A stretch of 21,794 bases of DNA from Planctomycetes bacterium UBA1146 (GTDB lineage Bacteria > Planctomycetota > UBA8108 > UBA1146). The position numbers were made by a program, and so were the translations under genes. The stretch's first letter is position 1. The number at the start of each line of letters is the position of its first letter. Where the stretch lies: NCBI GenBank assembly GCA_002311345.1, contig DCAA01000018.1, positions 8,999 to 30,792 of the forward strand, written 5' to 3'. Positions 7,044-14,710 of the stretch are shown piece after piece. Below the pieces are notes generated by a model. The model was not told where the DNA came from. It ran no database searches and saw nothing but the letters and a program-made list of their open reading frames with translations.

Positions 7044-7667
7044 TTGACGAGCATCGGGGACAGCATCGGGGATAGCACCGGGGATAACACCGGGGATAGC
7101 ATCGGCACCGGGTCTCATCCACGGCAGAAGAAACTGGTCGAGTGCCGTTTATCTGCGGTTCTTCGGTGCTCTTGCGACTCTCGCCGCAACGCGATCTCAG
7201 GCTGGTTGCTGTTGCTGGTCATCGGACCGGCAATGTCGTTGGGTTGTGCCGGAAATGGTCAGCGAGCCACTTCAAGTTGGACCAGCCCCGCCCAGCACGC
7301 GGTTGCTCAGGTCAACTGGATGAAGTCCCGCGCCGGCCAGCTGACGCCGGAGCAGGTATACCTTCTTCAACAACTGCCATGGCGAGCCGATGGGACTACC
7401 GATAGGGATCGACAGAAGATGTTCGATCTGGCTCACGATGGCCAGGCTCCGGTCAATCGCATCCGGCGCCAACGGGTACTGGGGAGACCGCGAGTGATGG
7501 ACGCAGCCAGAGAAGAGTTGCGAGCGAGGCTCGAACGAGAAAAGCCTGCCTCGACAACGACGGCCGAATCCAGAAGCGATGTGGAAAATGTTGGAACGAA
7601 TTCCAGGGAAACGGAATCAACTCCGGTGACGACCGGAGCTCCGGGTGAGGATGGAGGACGTAGATGA
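7044..7667 (+). CDS. Putative lipoprotein of unknown function, coupled to recA
   Basis: The TTG at 7044 is chosen because AGGAGG (7030-7035) lies 8 bases upstream; a GTG at 7020 is in frame but lacks such a site. The 207-aa product starts with a Gly/Asp/Ser repeat encoded by a 12-bp tandem repeat. A basic stretch (SRRN) and a hydrophobic segment (GWLLLLVIGPAMSLG) then run into Cys68. The lipobox SLGC is imperfect, and the long N-terminal region is unusual for a signal sequence. The rest is charged and soluble (TPEQVYLLQQLPW, REELRARLEREK), ending in a low-complexity Glu/Thr/Gly tail. I do not recognise the family. Its stop overlaps the recA start (ATGA, 7664-7667), which implies translational coupling. 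An alternative is a membrane-anchored protein with an uncleaved N-terminal helix. Confidence 0.6.
   Translation: MTSIGDSIGDSTGDNTGDSIGTGSHPRQKKLVECRLSAVLRCSCDSRRNAISGWLLLLVIGPAMSLGCAGNGQRATSSWTSPAQHAVAQVNWMKSRAGQLTPEQVYLLQQLPWRADGTTDRDRQKMFDLAHDGQAPVNRIRRQRVLGRPRVMDAAREELRARLEREKPASTTTAESRSDVENVGTNSRETESTPVTTGAPGEDGGRR
7050..7109 (+). repeat. Five tandem 12-bp repeats inside the start of the recA-upstream gene
   Basis: Units are AGCATCGGGGAC, AGCATCGGGGAT, AGCACCGGGGAT, AACACCGGGGAT and AGCATCGGCACC. Each encodes a four-residue unit such as SIGD or STGD. Multiples of 12 bp keep the frame, so copy-number change would lengthen or shorten the N-terminus without a frameshift. Confidence 0.8.
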
Positions 7668-8803
7668 GTAATCTGAAACGCAAGGGGCGTGCAACTGGTG
7701 CCAGCGAAGCGACAAGCAAGGCGGCTGCGGCCAAAGAAGTTTCGCCGGTCGATTCGATCAAGGGGATCGATGGTCAACGCAAGCAGGCGCTCGATTTCGC
7801 GCTGCAACAGATACACAAGAAATGTGGCCAGGGCTCGATCATGGTGCTCGGTGACAAGTATTCTCAAGCAATCGATGTGATCCCGACCGGTTCGATCTCG
7901 CTCGATCGAGCTCTGGGTGTCGGGGGGCTGCCTCGTGCACGCGTGGTCGAGGTGTTCGGACCGGAGGCATCCGGCAAGACAACTCTAACTCTTCATGCCA
8001 TCGCCAATGCTCAGAAGGCCGGTGGAGTTGCCGCCTTCATCGATGCCGAGCATGCGCTCGACCCGAGCTATGCTGGCAAACTCGGTGTCGATCTCGATAG
8101 TTTGCTGGTTTCTCAACCCGATAGTGGTGAACAGGCGCTCGAGATCGCAGAGATGCTGGTCGCATCGAGTGCCGTGGACATCGTCGTGATCGATTCGGTG
8201 GCGGCGCTGGTTCCACGCGCAGAACTCGAGGGATCGATGGGGGATGTTCATGTCGGACTGCAAGCGCGACTGATGAGCCAGGCGTTGCGTAAACTGACCG
8301 GTGTGATCCACCGCTCCAAGACCACGGTGGTCTTCATCAACCAGATTCGCGAGAAGATCGGTGTCATGTTCGGCAGCCCGGAAACCACAAGCGGTGGCAG
8401 AGCCCTCAAGTTCTATTCCTCGGTGAGGATTGATATCCGCCGTATCGGCGCCATCAAGACCGATGGGGAGTTCTCCGGGAACCGTACCGTCGCCAAGGTC
8501 GTCAAGAACAAGGTGGCGGCTCCTTTCCGCAAAGCGGAGTTCGACATCATCTTCAACATCGGAATCTCTTACCACGGGGATCTACTCGATGTCGGTGTTG
8601 AGGAGGAGTTGGTCAAGCGTGCCGGAACCTGGTACTCCATCGGAGAAGAGCGCATCGGCCAGGGGCGTGACCGCGCGGTGCAATTTTTGCGCGACCATCC
8701 AGAACTCTCCGAGCGACTGGACACGGAACTTCGATCTCGATTTTTCGATAAGCCGAAGCCCGAGAAAAAAACTGAAAAAGAAGAGGCACTCGTGAGCGAA
8801 TAG
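7664..8803 (+). CDS. recA: RecA recombinase
   Basis: RecA binds single-stranded DNA, drives ATP-dependent homologous pairing and triggers LexA-type repressor cleavage. The 379-aa product contains the Walker A loop GPEASGKTT (99-107), FIDAEHALDP, SQPDSGEQALEI, the Walker B strand VVIDSVAAL and the DNA-binding loop region MFGSPETTSGGRALKFYSS. KVVKNKVAAPF and the C-terminal domain AGTWYSIGEERIGQGR follow. All are very close to canonical RecA. It has an extra Lys/Ala/Ser-rich N-terminal extension of about 32 residues and a short Lys/Glu-rich tail. GGAGG (7653-7657) lies 6 bases before the ATG. The start overlaps the stop of the upstream putative lipoprotein gene by 4 bp, so recA is probably translated from a shared message. 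Confidence 0.98.
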   Translation: MSNLKRKGRATGASEATSKAAAAKEVSPVDSIKGIDGQRKQALDFALQQIHKKCGQGSIMVLGDKYSQAIDVIPTGSISLDRALGVGGLPRARVVEVFGPEASGKTTLTLHAIANAQKAGGVAAFIDAEHALDPSYAGKLGVDLDSLLVSQPDSGEQALEIAEMLVASSAVDIVVIDSVAALVPRAELEGSMGDVHVGLQARLMSQALRKLTGVIHRSKTTVVFINQIREKIGVMFGSPETTSGGRALKFYSSVRIDIRRIGAIKTDGEFSGNRTVAKVVKNKVAAPFRKAEFDIIFNIGISYHGDLLDVGVEEELVKRAGTWYSIGEERIGQGRDRAVQFLRDHPELSERLDTELRSRFFDKPKPEKKTEKEEALVSE

Positions 8804-8818
8804 CCGCATTTGTGCCTC
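8783..8818 (+). promoter_or_regulatory. Inverted repeat straddling the recA stop codon
   Basis: GAGGCAC (8783-8789) is the exact reverse complement of GTGCCTC (8812-8818), with a 22-nt loop that includes the recA TAG. No T-tract follows. It could attenuate read-through into the downstream pseudopilin operon, or mask a GTG at 8812 that is in frame with the next gene. This is weak evidence, since 7-bp repeats arise by chance. Confidence 0.25.
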
Positions 8819-8850
8819 CGGAACAGGTAGGGGTGTTGGAAAGAGAAGAG

Positions 8851-11800
8851 ATGTATTCAGAGACTGCCAAACATCTTCGCGTCACAGGTGTTCGCTCAAC
8901 CAGGAGGGAGAGGGGTTCGATGCTCCTCATCGCCCTGGCCGTGTTGACGCTTCTCTCCATCATCGCCGTGACCTTCGTCTCCTTGATGCGACTGGAGTTG
9001 AAGGCGACCGAGAATTTTCGTGACCAGAAGCGAACCCGCTTACTGGCCAACTCTGCCGAATCCGCCGTGATCGCGATGCTCCGAAGCCGTCCCTTCTGGG
9101 ATGGACATGTGGTCGCGAGTCGAACTCGGGCTCCGTGGATCTATGGGATCATCGGGGGCGATGGAGAAACTCGTGTCGGCGGTATTCTCGATCTGAAAGA
9201 TGCTGATGAGGATGAGGCGTCCGTCGGTGGCATATTGAGTCGGGGCACGTATCCCGGGATTGGTGCGGGAACACCGGGACAGGATCGTTACCGGGTCAAA
9301 CTGATCGACACATCGGCACAGATCTATCTCAACGGACGACAGGACACTCTCGCCAACATGTTGACCAATCTCGGTCAAGCTCTCGCCGGCGATGATCGCT
9401 ATGGTGTCAATCCACTGTGGACCGAGGCCAATGAAGCGGGCAGGTTGCTCAAGGGCGCAGATATCATCCAGTTCAGAAACCGTCTGCCCGGTGGAAAGTT
9501 CTCGTCCAAGTCAGAACTCGCCGCCTTGATCGGATCGGAGAATCTGGCGCTCATCTCCGATTTTGTCACCGCCCATGCGTGGGTGAATCCATACACCCAG
9601 AGATCGGGTGCAGGACGAGAGGTCAACAATCGCATCGGGATTGGCACCCAGGGTGCCGGCGCATTGGTTGGCACCACCGGCATATCGCGCAACCTGCCAC
9701 AGGATCCTCGAAGCCAGCGGGTGACTGGCGCCGCGCAAGTGGTTGGTGAGCCCCGAGCGCCCATCAATATCAACACCGCTGCCGAGCCGGTATTGATCGC
9801 CACACTGATGGGAGTGGGAGGGCGCCGTGCTTTCCCCTTCATGAGCATCAACTCGCAGAGGCTCGAGCAGCCCAACCTCGGTGTGATCGACCTGGGTGGG
9901 GGTACTCTGGCACCGGTTCGAGAAGAATTGACTCTGCTCCAGACCCCCGTATGGGTCTACTCGCAACCGCTCAGTCTTGATCTCGCGCGGAAGATCGCAC
10001 GGGCGATCATCGCTCAGCGTAAGCAGCGGGCTTTCAAGCACTGGACCGCACCCATCGGCAGTGGCGATGTAGGGTTTGAAGATTTCATCAACGGACTCGA
10101 TGACTCTTTCTTCCCTCCGGAGCAAACCGTCTGGGTCATCAATCCCCAGTCGAGGGACACGACCAACTTCTACGGAAGAATTCGGGAATCAAACGGCTCC
10201 GACCAGATGTGGAGTCGCGGTTTTCCATCGGGAGAAAACGGCATCAGGACAGCACTCGGTCTGCCGAGGGGATCACAAAGATCCTGGTACAAGGAGATGA
10301 TCCGTTCGGTGGTCATCGCAAACGCCAACCCCAATACACGCATCAACAAGGTGAACCCGAACTTTGCCGCCTGGCGAGCGGTCGACAAGTCGGGCCTGGT
10401 GAAACTCGATGTCACCAATCGCGCTGACGTTCGCCTGGGACATACCACCGAGTTCTGTTTCGACAGCAAGGGGATCTACGAGATCACTAGCCTGGCGGAA
10501 ATCACCGGAGCCGGCAATTCGAGCGACCAGGTCTTTTCCGAATCGCTGCAACGTAGCATCGTCAAAGTCTTCGAAGTTTACCATCACACGACTCAGGAAC
10601 AGTTCGAGCAACCATTCCGAGCGCTGGGGCGAACCAGCAACGCTCGCGCCGGAGCCCGTGAGTATGTCACCACATGGCCAGATCCGATGGACGCCCTGCA
10701 ACCTGATTTTTATGTCGGGTCGACACAAGATGGCAGGGTCGAGATTTCCGGCGCCGTCGATGGCCTGATGCAAGTTTCATCTCCTGCGGCGCGGCTGTCT
10801 CGATGGGCTGCAAATCCTACTTTGCGGCTGGCACATACCTTCCGCTTCAGAGATGAAGATTCGACGAACAACCTGGCGCGCTTGCTCAGAACTCGATCGA
10901 ACCCGGAGGCAAGGATCAAGGAACTGGGCAGAGTGCTCGATGCGGATTACGCCCAGAAGGGGTCGATCTATCGTCAGCGCTATTCTCGATATGTTTGGGG
11001 AGTCGATGAGAGTTCCATCGAGGACGAAAATATAGCCGAGCCGTTTGTCGATGAAGCAGCCCAGAACTCAGACCTGATGCCCGATGGGATCAACAGTAGC
11101 ATGTTTCGGACCTCGGCACTCGGTGGCCGATTCCTGCGTTTGCCGGCGCTTCGTTTCCGCCAGAACCCGTCCGATCAAGGTGCTGTGAATCGCAACTACA
11201 ACAACGACATCGGTAACTTGCCCTACTACAACGGCGCCGTGTCCTTCTGGGTCAAGATGGAATTCAATGGTGACGATCCGACCTTTTCCGGATTGATCGG
11301 CGCGACCCAGGTTCAGACCGAAGTGGGGCAGAAGCCGACCGATTCCGAGGGTTCCCAGTTCTGGATCTGGAAGAACACAGAGGGACAACTTCGCGTCTCG
11401 CGTCTCTACTACCATCAAGCCTTCGCCAAGGGTTACACCATTCAGGCAATACCCTTGATCGGAAATCAAGACGAGGTCGAGGCCGGCAACGAAGCCGAGA
11501 CCGATTCCCAGAAGTTCTGGGCTCGAAATGATGTTGTTGTGGATGTGTCGAGATGGCGTGCTCACGAGTGGCATCACCTGGCCATCTCCTACGATGACAA
11601 TTCAGCCACGGCTGGAATACGGGTCTGGGTGGACAATCTTCAGGTCGATGCGGTCAATCACAATATCGGTGACGGCATGTTCTGTGCGCTCAACGAGGAG
11701 ACTCCCAAGGACCAGATTCAGGTGGCTGGTTTCTATCGTGATCAGGCGGTGGCGACCGAAGGACTGTTCAAGTTCGGGACCAATTACGACCAGACAGGAG

Positions 11801-12366
11801 CATTGCGTTCCCCATCCATCAAACGCGTGCTGGCCAATGCCACCATCGATGAGTTTCGAATATATCTCGGCCAGTACACCCAAGATGACAGCCGCGGGGC
11901 AGGATACTTTTCCGAGCAGGAAGCCACCTATACCAATACCTTCATGGTGCCTTTCCCCGACGGAGTGCAGAGGATGCGGATTCGCAACATGACCTGGACC
12001 CTCTATCCGCCGAAGTTGTACGACCAGAAGCCTGTTGACTGGGATGCCGAAACGATGAACGTCATCAACGTCAATGGTCAACAGTCTGCGCGCAGACTGG
12101 GTGATCCGGGCGGGCTGGTGGGAGGCTCAGGTGATGGAGGACGTAACAATCAATTGATCGCCGGTGGTTGGCTTTACCCGACAGGAAGCCAGGACTACGG
12201 TGACAACTTCGATGTCGGGTTCCTTGGATACGAGTTGAAGATGCGGGCTGCCTCGGGAACCGGAGATCATGCTGGTGATGCCATGGTCACACCGGCATTG
12301 GACGATGTGACCCTGACGGTATATCTTCCGTCAGCCCAGTATCTGCTGACGGAGGTGATGGACTGA
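8851..12366 (+). CDS. GspK-type pseudopilin fused to a LamG-like (concanavalin A-like) domain
   Basis: The start is uncertain; ATG 8851 is chosen over GTG 8812 and GTG 8833, giving 1171 aa. The N-terminus (RRERG|SMLLIALAVLTLLSIIAV) has a type IV prepilin signature with a putative cleavage after Gly22. It lacks Glu at mature position 5, as in GspK/PulK minor pseudopilins. The body holds the GspK-like region with a helix-hairpin-helix-style segment (INTAAEPVLIATLMGVGG). An insert follows, then a LamG/concanavalin-like sandwich at about residues 790-1015 (YNGAVSFWVKMEF, WRAHEWHHLAISYDD, RVWVDNLQVDA, TIDEFRIYLG). GspK proteins are usually near 300-350 aa, so this is a large expansion. No other type II secretion gene is visible in the window. 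Its stop overlaps the next start by one base (TGATG), with GGAGGTG (12351-12357) inside its 3' end. Confidence 0.8.
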   Translation: MYSETAKHLRVTGVRSTRRERGSMLLIALAVLTLLSIIAVTFVSLMRLELKATENFRDQKRTRLLANSAESAVIAMLRSRPFWDGHVVASRTRAPWIYGIIGGDGETRVGGILDLKDADEDEASVGGILSRGTYPGIGAGTPGQDRYRVKLIDTSAQIYLNGRQDTLANMLTNLGQALAGDDRYGVNPLWTEANEAGRLLKGADIIQFRNRLPGGKFSSKSELAALIGSENLALISDFVTAHAWVNPYTQRSGAGREVNNRIGIGTQGAGALVGTTGISRNLPQDPRSQRVTGAAQVVGEPRAPININTAAEPVLIATLMGVGGRRAFPFMSINSQRLEQPNLGVIDLGGGTLAPVREELTLLQTPVWVYSQPLSLDLARKIARAIIAQRKQRAFKHWTAPIGSGDVGFEDFINGLDDSFFPPEQTVWVINPQSRDTTNFYGRIRESNGSDQMWSRGFPSGENGIRTALGLPRGSQRSWYKEMIRSVVIANANPNTRINKVNPNFAAWRAVDKSGLVKLDVTNRADVRLGHTTEFCFDSKGIYEITSLAEITGAGNSSDQVFSESLQRSIVKVFEVYHHTTQEQFEQPFRALGRTSNARAGAREYVTTWPDPMDALQPDFYVGSTQDGRVEISGAVDGLMQVSSPAARLSRWAANPTLRLAHTFRFRDEDSTNNLARLLRTRSNPEARIKELGRVLDADYAQKGSIYRQRYSRYVWGVDESSIEDENIAEPFVDEAAQNSDLMPDGINSSMFRTSALGGRFLRLPALRFRQNPSDQGAVNRNYNNDIGNLPYYNGAVSFWVKMEFNGDDPTFSGLIGATQVQTEVGQKPTDSEGSQFWIWKNTEGQLRVSRLYYHQAFAKGYTIQAIPLIGNQDEVEAGNEAETDSQKFWARNDVVVDVSRWRAHEWHHLAISYDDNSATAGIRVWVDNLQVDAVNHNIGDGMFCALNEETPKDQIQVAGFYRDQAVATEGLFKFGTNYDQTGALRSPSIKRVLANATIDEFRIYLGQYTQDDSRGAGYFSEQEATYTNTFMVPFPDGVQRMRIRNMTWTLYPPKLYDQKPVDWDAETMNVINVNGQQSARRLGDPGGLVGGSGDGGRNNQLIAGGWLYPTGSQDYGDNFDVGFLGYELKMRAASGTGDHAGDAMVTPALDDVTLTVYLPSAQYLLTEVMD

Positions 12367-13418
12367 TGTTGTTGATGGGTTCAAGGAAACCTCGGATGCG
12401 AAAAGCTCCATCAGAACCAGGTGATCCAGCCGTGAGCAAACCGATGCTCACGATGGTCCTTGGATGCGTCGTGCTGTTGTTGGGTAGCCTTTTTGCTTCT
12501 GATCGGGCACTGGCGCAGGGGGAGGGGCGTGGACCTGATGGGGAAGATCTGACCCTGCTGGAGTTCACGAAAATCTTGGTCACAAAAAACGAGAAGAACG
12601 GCCGCTACTCGATCACGGCCACTGCCAGTGCTCCGAAGATTCCGGTCGGAACCAAAGTTGACCTTCTTTTGACCTGGCGAAGCCAGTTGATACAGACCTT
12701 TACGATCACCATTCCTGCCAACCGAAAAGTACGCGAAGAACTTCTGGTCAAGAAACTGGAACCGTCACCGGACAAGTACATGTTCCGGTCGGTGATCGAC
12801 CCAAAAAAGCAGACGTCAAAGGTCAATAAGGAACTCGAAAAGGATAAAGTTCTGTTTCCTCCGGCGGCGGCACCTTGGACCGAGTTTCACTTTGATCATC
12901 AGTTTGTGATCGGCTCCGCCGAGGAGATCGAAGCTTCTCTCAAGGAAATCCGCGCCTGGTTCGTCGAGCGTTACAAGAAGATGGCCAAGCGAGATGGTGA
13001 AGTGCGCGATGGTGCGAAAGCGGTCGAGGCTGGCACGGACTATACCAGGCCCAGCGGTGAGTTCGACGAGAAGAAGTGGCGTGATTTCATGGACAAGAAG
13101 GTGATCTCCGAACTTGTCGATGTGCAGGAGGAGATCCGCAAGAACTTCCAGGACCCCAAGTTCCTGGCGCATCGACTGGCCCTTTCTTACCTGCTGGAAC
13201 TCTCCGTGGCAGTGGGGAAACGAACCACCAACGAGTCAAAAAAACTATACACGGCTCAGGGGTTGAGCCCGTCACCCCTCGATACGAAGCCACAGAAACT
13301 TGATGTGAAGGTGAGATCAGGTCGTCGAATTCCACGCGGTACCGATCTCAATGATCTGGTCCAGACGGTCAACAAACTGATCGGAATCACCTCCGAAGAG
13401 AGTGAAAACGAATCATGA
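12366..13418 (+). CDS. Exported protein of unknown function, first of a paralog pair
   Basis: The ATG at 12366 shares its A with the stop of the GspK-like gene; GGAGGTG lies 8 bases upstream. The 350-aa product has a long basic N-region followed by a hydrophobic segment (LTMVLGCVVLLLGSLFASDRALAQ) with a likely signal-peptidase site after ALAQ. An N-terminal beta-rich domain (~45-150) contains YSITATASAPKIPVGTKVDL and LLTWRSQLIQTF. The C-terminal half is helical and highly charged, with APW at 169-171, FDEKKWRDFMDKKVISELVDV and SKKLYTAQGLSPSP. The next gene encodes the same layout at clear similarity, so the two form a tandem duplication. I do not recognise the family. Co-expression with the pseudopilin-like protein suggests it works at the cell envelope. 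Confidence 0.75.
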   Translation: MLLMGSRKPRMRKAPSEPGDPAVSKPMLTMVLGCVVLLLGSLFASDRALAQGEGRGPDGEDLTLLEFTKILVTKNEKNGRYSITATASAPKIPVGTKVDLLLTWRSQLIQTFTITIPANRKVREELLVKKLEPSPDKYMFRSVIDPKKQTSKVNKELEKDKVLFPPAAAPWTEFHFDHQFVIGSAEEIEASLKEIRAWFVERYKKMAKRDGEVRDGAKAVEAGTDYTRPSGEFDEKKWRDFMDKKVISELVDVQEEIRKNFQDPKFLAHRLALSYLLELSVAVGKRTTNESKKLYTAQGLSPSPLDTKPQKLDVKVRSGRRIPRGTDLNDLVQTVNKLIGITSEESENES

Positions 13419-14350
13419 AGTTCTTGTCGATCCCGATAATGCTGTCGATTTTGTTGTGCGGTTCCGTTTCGGTGGCCCAGGAAGACTCCGGTCCCCCGAA
13501 ACCTCCTCCTACCTTCATCGAGTTGACCTCGATCCAGGTCAAGAAGGTGAAACAGGCGTGGAAACTTCGTGTTGTTGGCAAGGCACCAATGTTGCCGGCA
13601 AAGACCGTGATCGAGTTCGAGATCCGCTGGCGGACAAATATCGTTTTCGCCTTTCCGGTAGTACTCGATGGGTCGCGGCGCATCGATCAGGAGATCGATT
13701 TGAAAGTTCTGAAAGGTGCGCTCGGCGGGCTGCAATTGCGTTCCGAGATTCGTCCTCGCAGTCAACCACGGGAAGTGCAAATCGCTCTGGAGAAAGAACC
13801 GAAGAAGTACCCGATGGAGACCGCACCCTGGAAGCAGTCCTTCTGGAAGAAAAAGTTTGATCTGGGAAACGCCTCTGAAATCGAAAAAGCAATTTCTCAG
13901 GCCAAGGAATTTTTTCGTTTGCGGATTCGAGACGTTCTGAAGATACAACGTTCCTACGAGGCTGGACGCGACGCTGCTATCGCCGGTTCTCGATTCCAGA
14001 AAAGTGGTAATTTCGATCCCAGGACATGGCAGAATTACTGTGACAAGGAAGTTCGGGATCCGATTCGCAAGATCCAGTCGGAGATGAAGGAAAATCGCAA
14101 GACGCTGTCGATGTTGCCACATTCCCGCGATATGAAATATCTGGTCGAGATCGTCAATTCCGTTGCCAAGAGGTCCTACGATCGGTCTCGGAGTCTCTAC
14201 ACGGAACTGGGTTTGAAACCGGATCCCGATGACCTCAGTCCGGTCCGAATCGACATAAATTGTCGATCGACGAAACTCTCCAATCTTCGAAAGACTGTCG
14301 AGCGCCTGTGCGAGAGCCAGAAGATCGACATGGCGAAACTGTCCGGGTGA
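13415..14350 (+). CDS. Exported protein of unknown function, second of the paralog pair
   Basis: The ATG overlaps the previous stop (ATGA, 13415-13418). The 311-aa product starts with a short signal peptide (MKFLSIPIMLSILLCGSVSVAQ). Blocks shared with the upstream protein in the same order include VIEFEIRWRTNIVF (versus VDLLLTWRSQLIQT) and APW at 137-139 followed by a charged segment. NASEIEKAISQAKEFFRLR (versus SAEEIEASLKEIRAWFVER), NFDPRTWQNYCDKEVRDPI (versus EFDEKKWRDFMDKKVISEL) and RSLYTELGLKPDP (versus KKLYTAQGLSPSP) follow. The paralogs are well diverged, so the duplication is not recent. No catalytic motif stands out. It is the third of four overlapping genes downstream of the GspK-LamG protein. 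Confidence 0.75.
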   Translation: MKFLSIPIMLSILLCGSVSVAQEDSGPPKPPPTFIELTSIQVKKVKQAWKLRVVGKAPMLPAKTVIEFEIRWRTNIVFAFPVVLDGSRRIDQEIDLKVLKGALGGLQLRSEIRPRSQPREVQIALEKEPKKYPMETAPWKQSFWKKKFDLGNASEIEKAISQAKEFFRLRIRDVLKIQRSYEAGRDAAIAGSRFQKSGNFDPRTWQNYCDKEVRDPIRKIQSEMKENRKTLSMLPHSRDMKYLVEIVNSVAKRSYDRSRSLYTELGLKPDPDDLSPVRIDINCRSTKLSNLRKTVERLCESQKIDMAKLSG

Positions 14351-14664
14351 TGGAAATCGTTCCGGACGAGGCGAAGTCATCCAGTATCTCTGCCCGTGAC
14401 GCAGCAAACCGATCAGTGCTTCTCAAGGTCAATATCCCGGACTCTGACGGACCTGAGGGGGATCGGACGGCGCCTGATTTCAAGCCCGGGAGTCTCCAGG
14501 ATGAGTCCGGGGGGTTGGTTCCGCGCCTCGATGCGGGGCTCGACTATGGTCATCGCTTCGCGATGCTCGGGGCGATCTTCCGTCCGATGAGACAGTTCCT
14601 TCGGCGCACCATCGATCCCGTCGTGGAGTCGGATCTCACTTCCACTTCCGAGTCGAGCGACTGA
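14350..14664 (+). CDS. Small hypothetical protein at the end of the pseudopilin-like operon
   Basis: The ATG at 14350 shares its first base with the preceding stop (TGATG), which continues the coupled arrangement of the operon. The 104-aa product has no signal peptide. It has an acidic, Ser/Asp-rich N-terminal part and one mildly hydrophobic, basic segment (FAMLGAIFRPMRQFLRR). I do not recognise it. A longer reading from an ATG at 14260 exists but would overlap the upstream gene by 91 bases. The gene is supported mainly by position, so it could be spurious. Confidence 0.45.
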   Translation: MEIVPDEAKSSSISARDAANRSVLLKVNIPDSDGPEGDRTAPDFKPGSLQDESGGLVPRLDAGLDYGHRFAMLGAIFRPMRQFLRRTIDPVVESDLTSTSESSD

Positions 14665-14710
14665 TGCGGCTGCTGGCATCGATTGTCGAAATCCCGATAG
14701 CGCTAGAGTT

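Noticed and set aside
6848..7075. 75-codon plus-strand frame in the gap before the recA operon
   Set aside because: No ribosome-binding site, no recognisable motif, and it overlaps the better-supported TTG start at 7044 in another frame.
13256..14407. 383-codon minus-strand frame over the paralog pair
   Set aside because: The plus-strand genes are supported by overlap coupling, signal peptides and mutual similarity; the antisense product has none of these.
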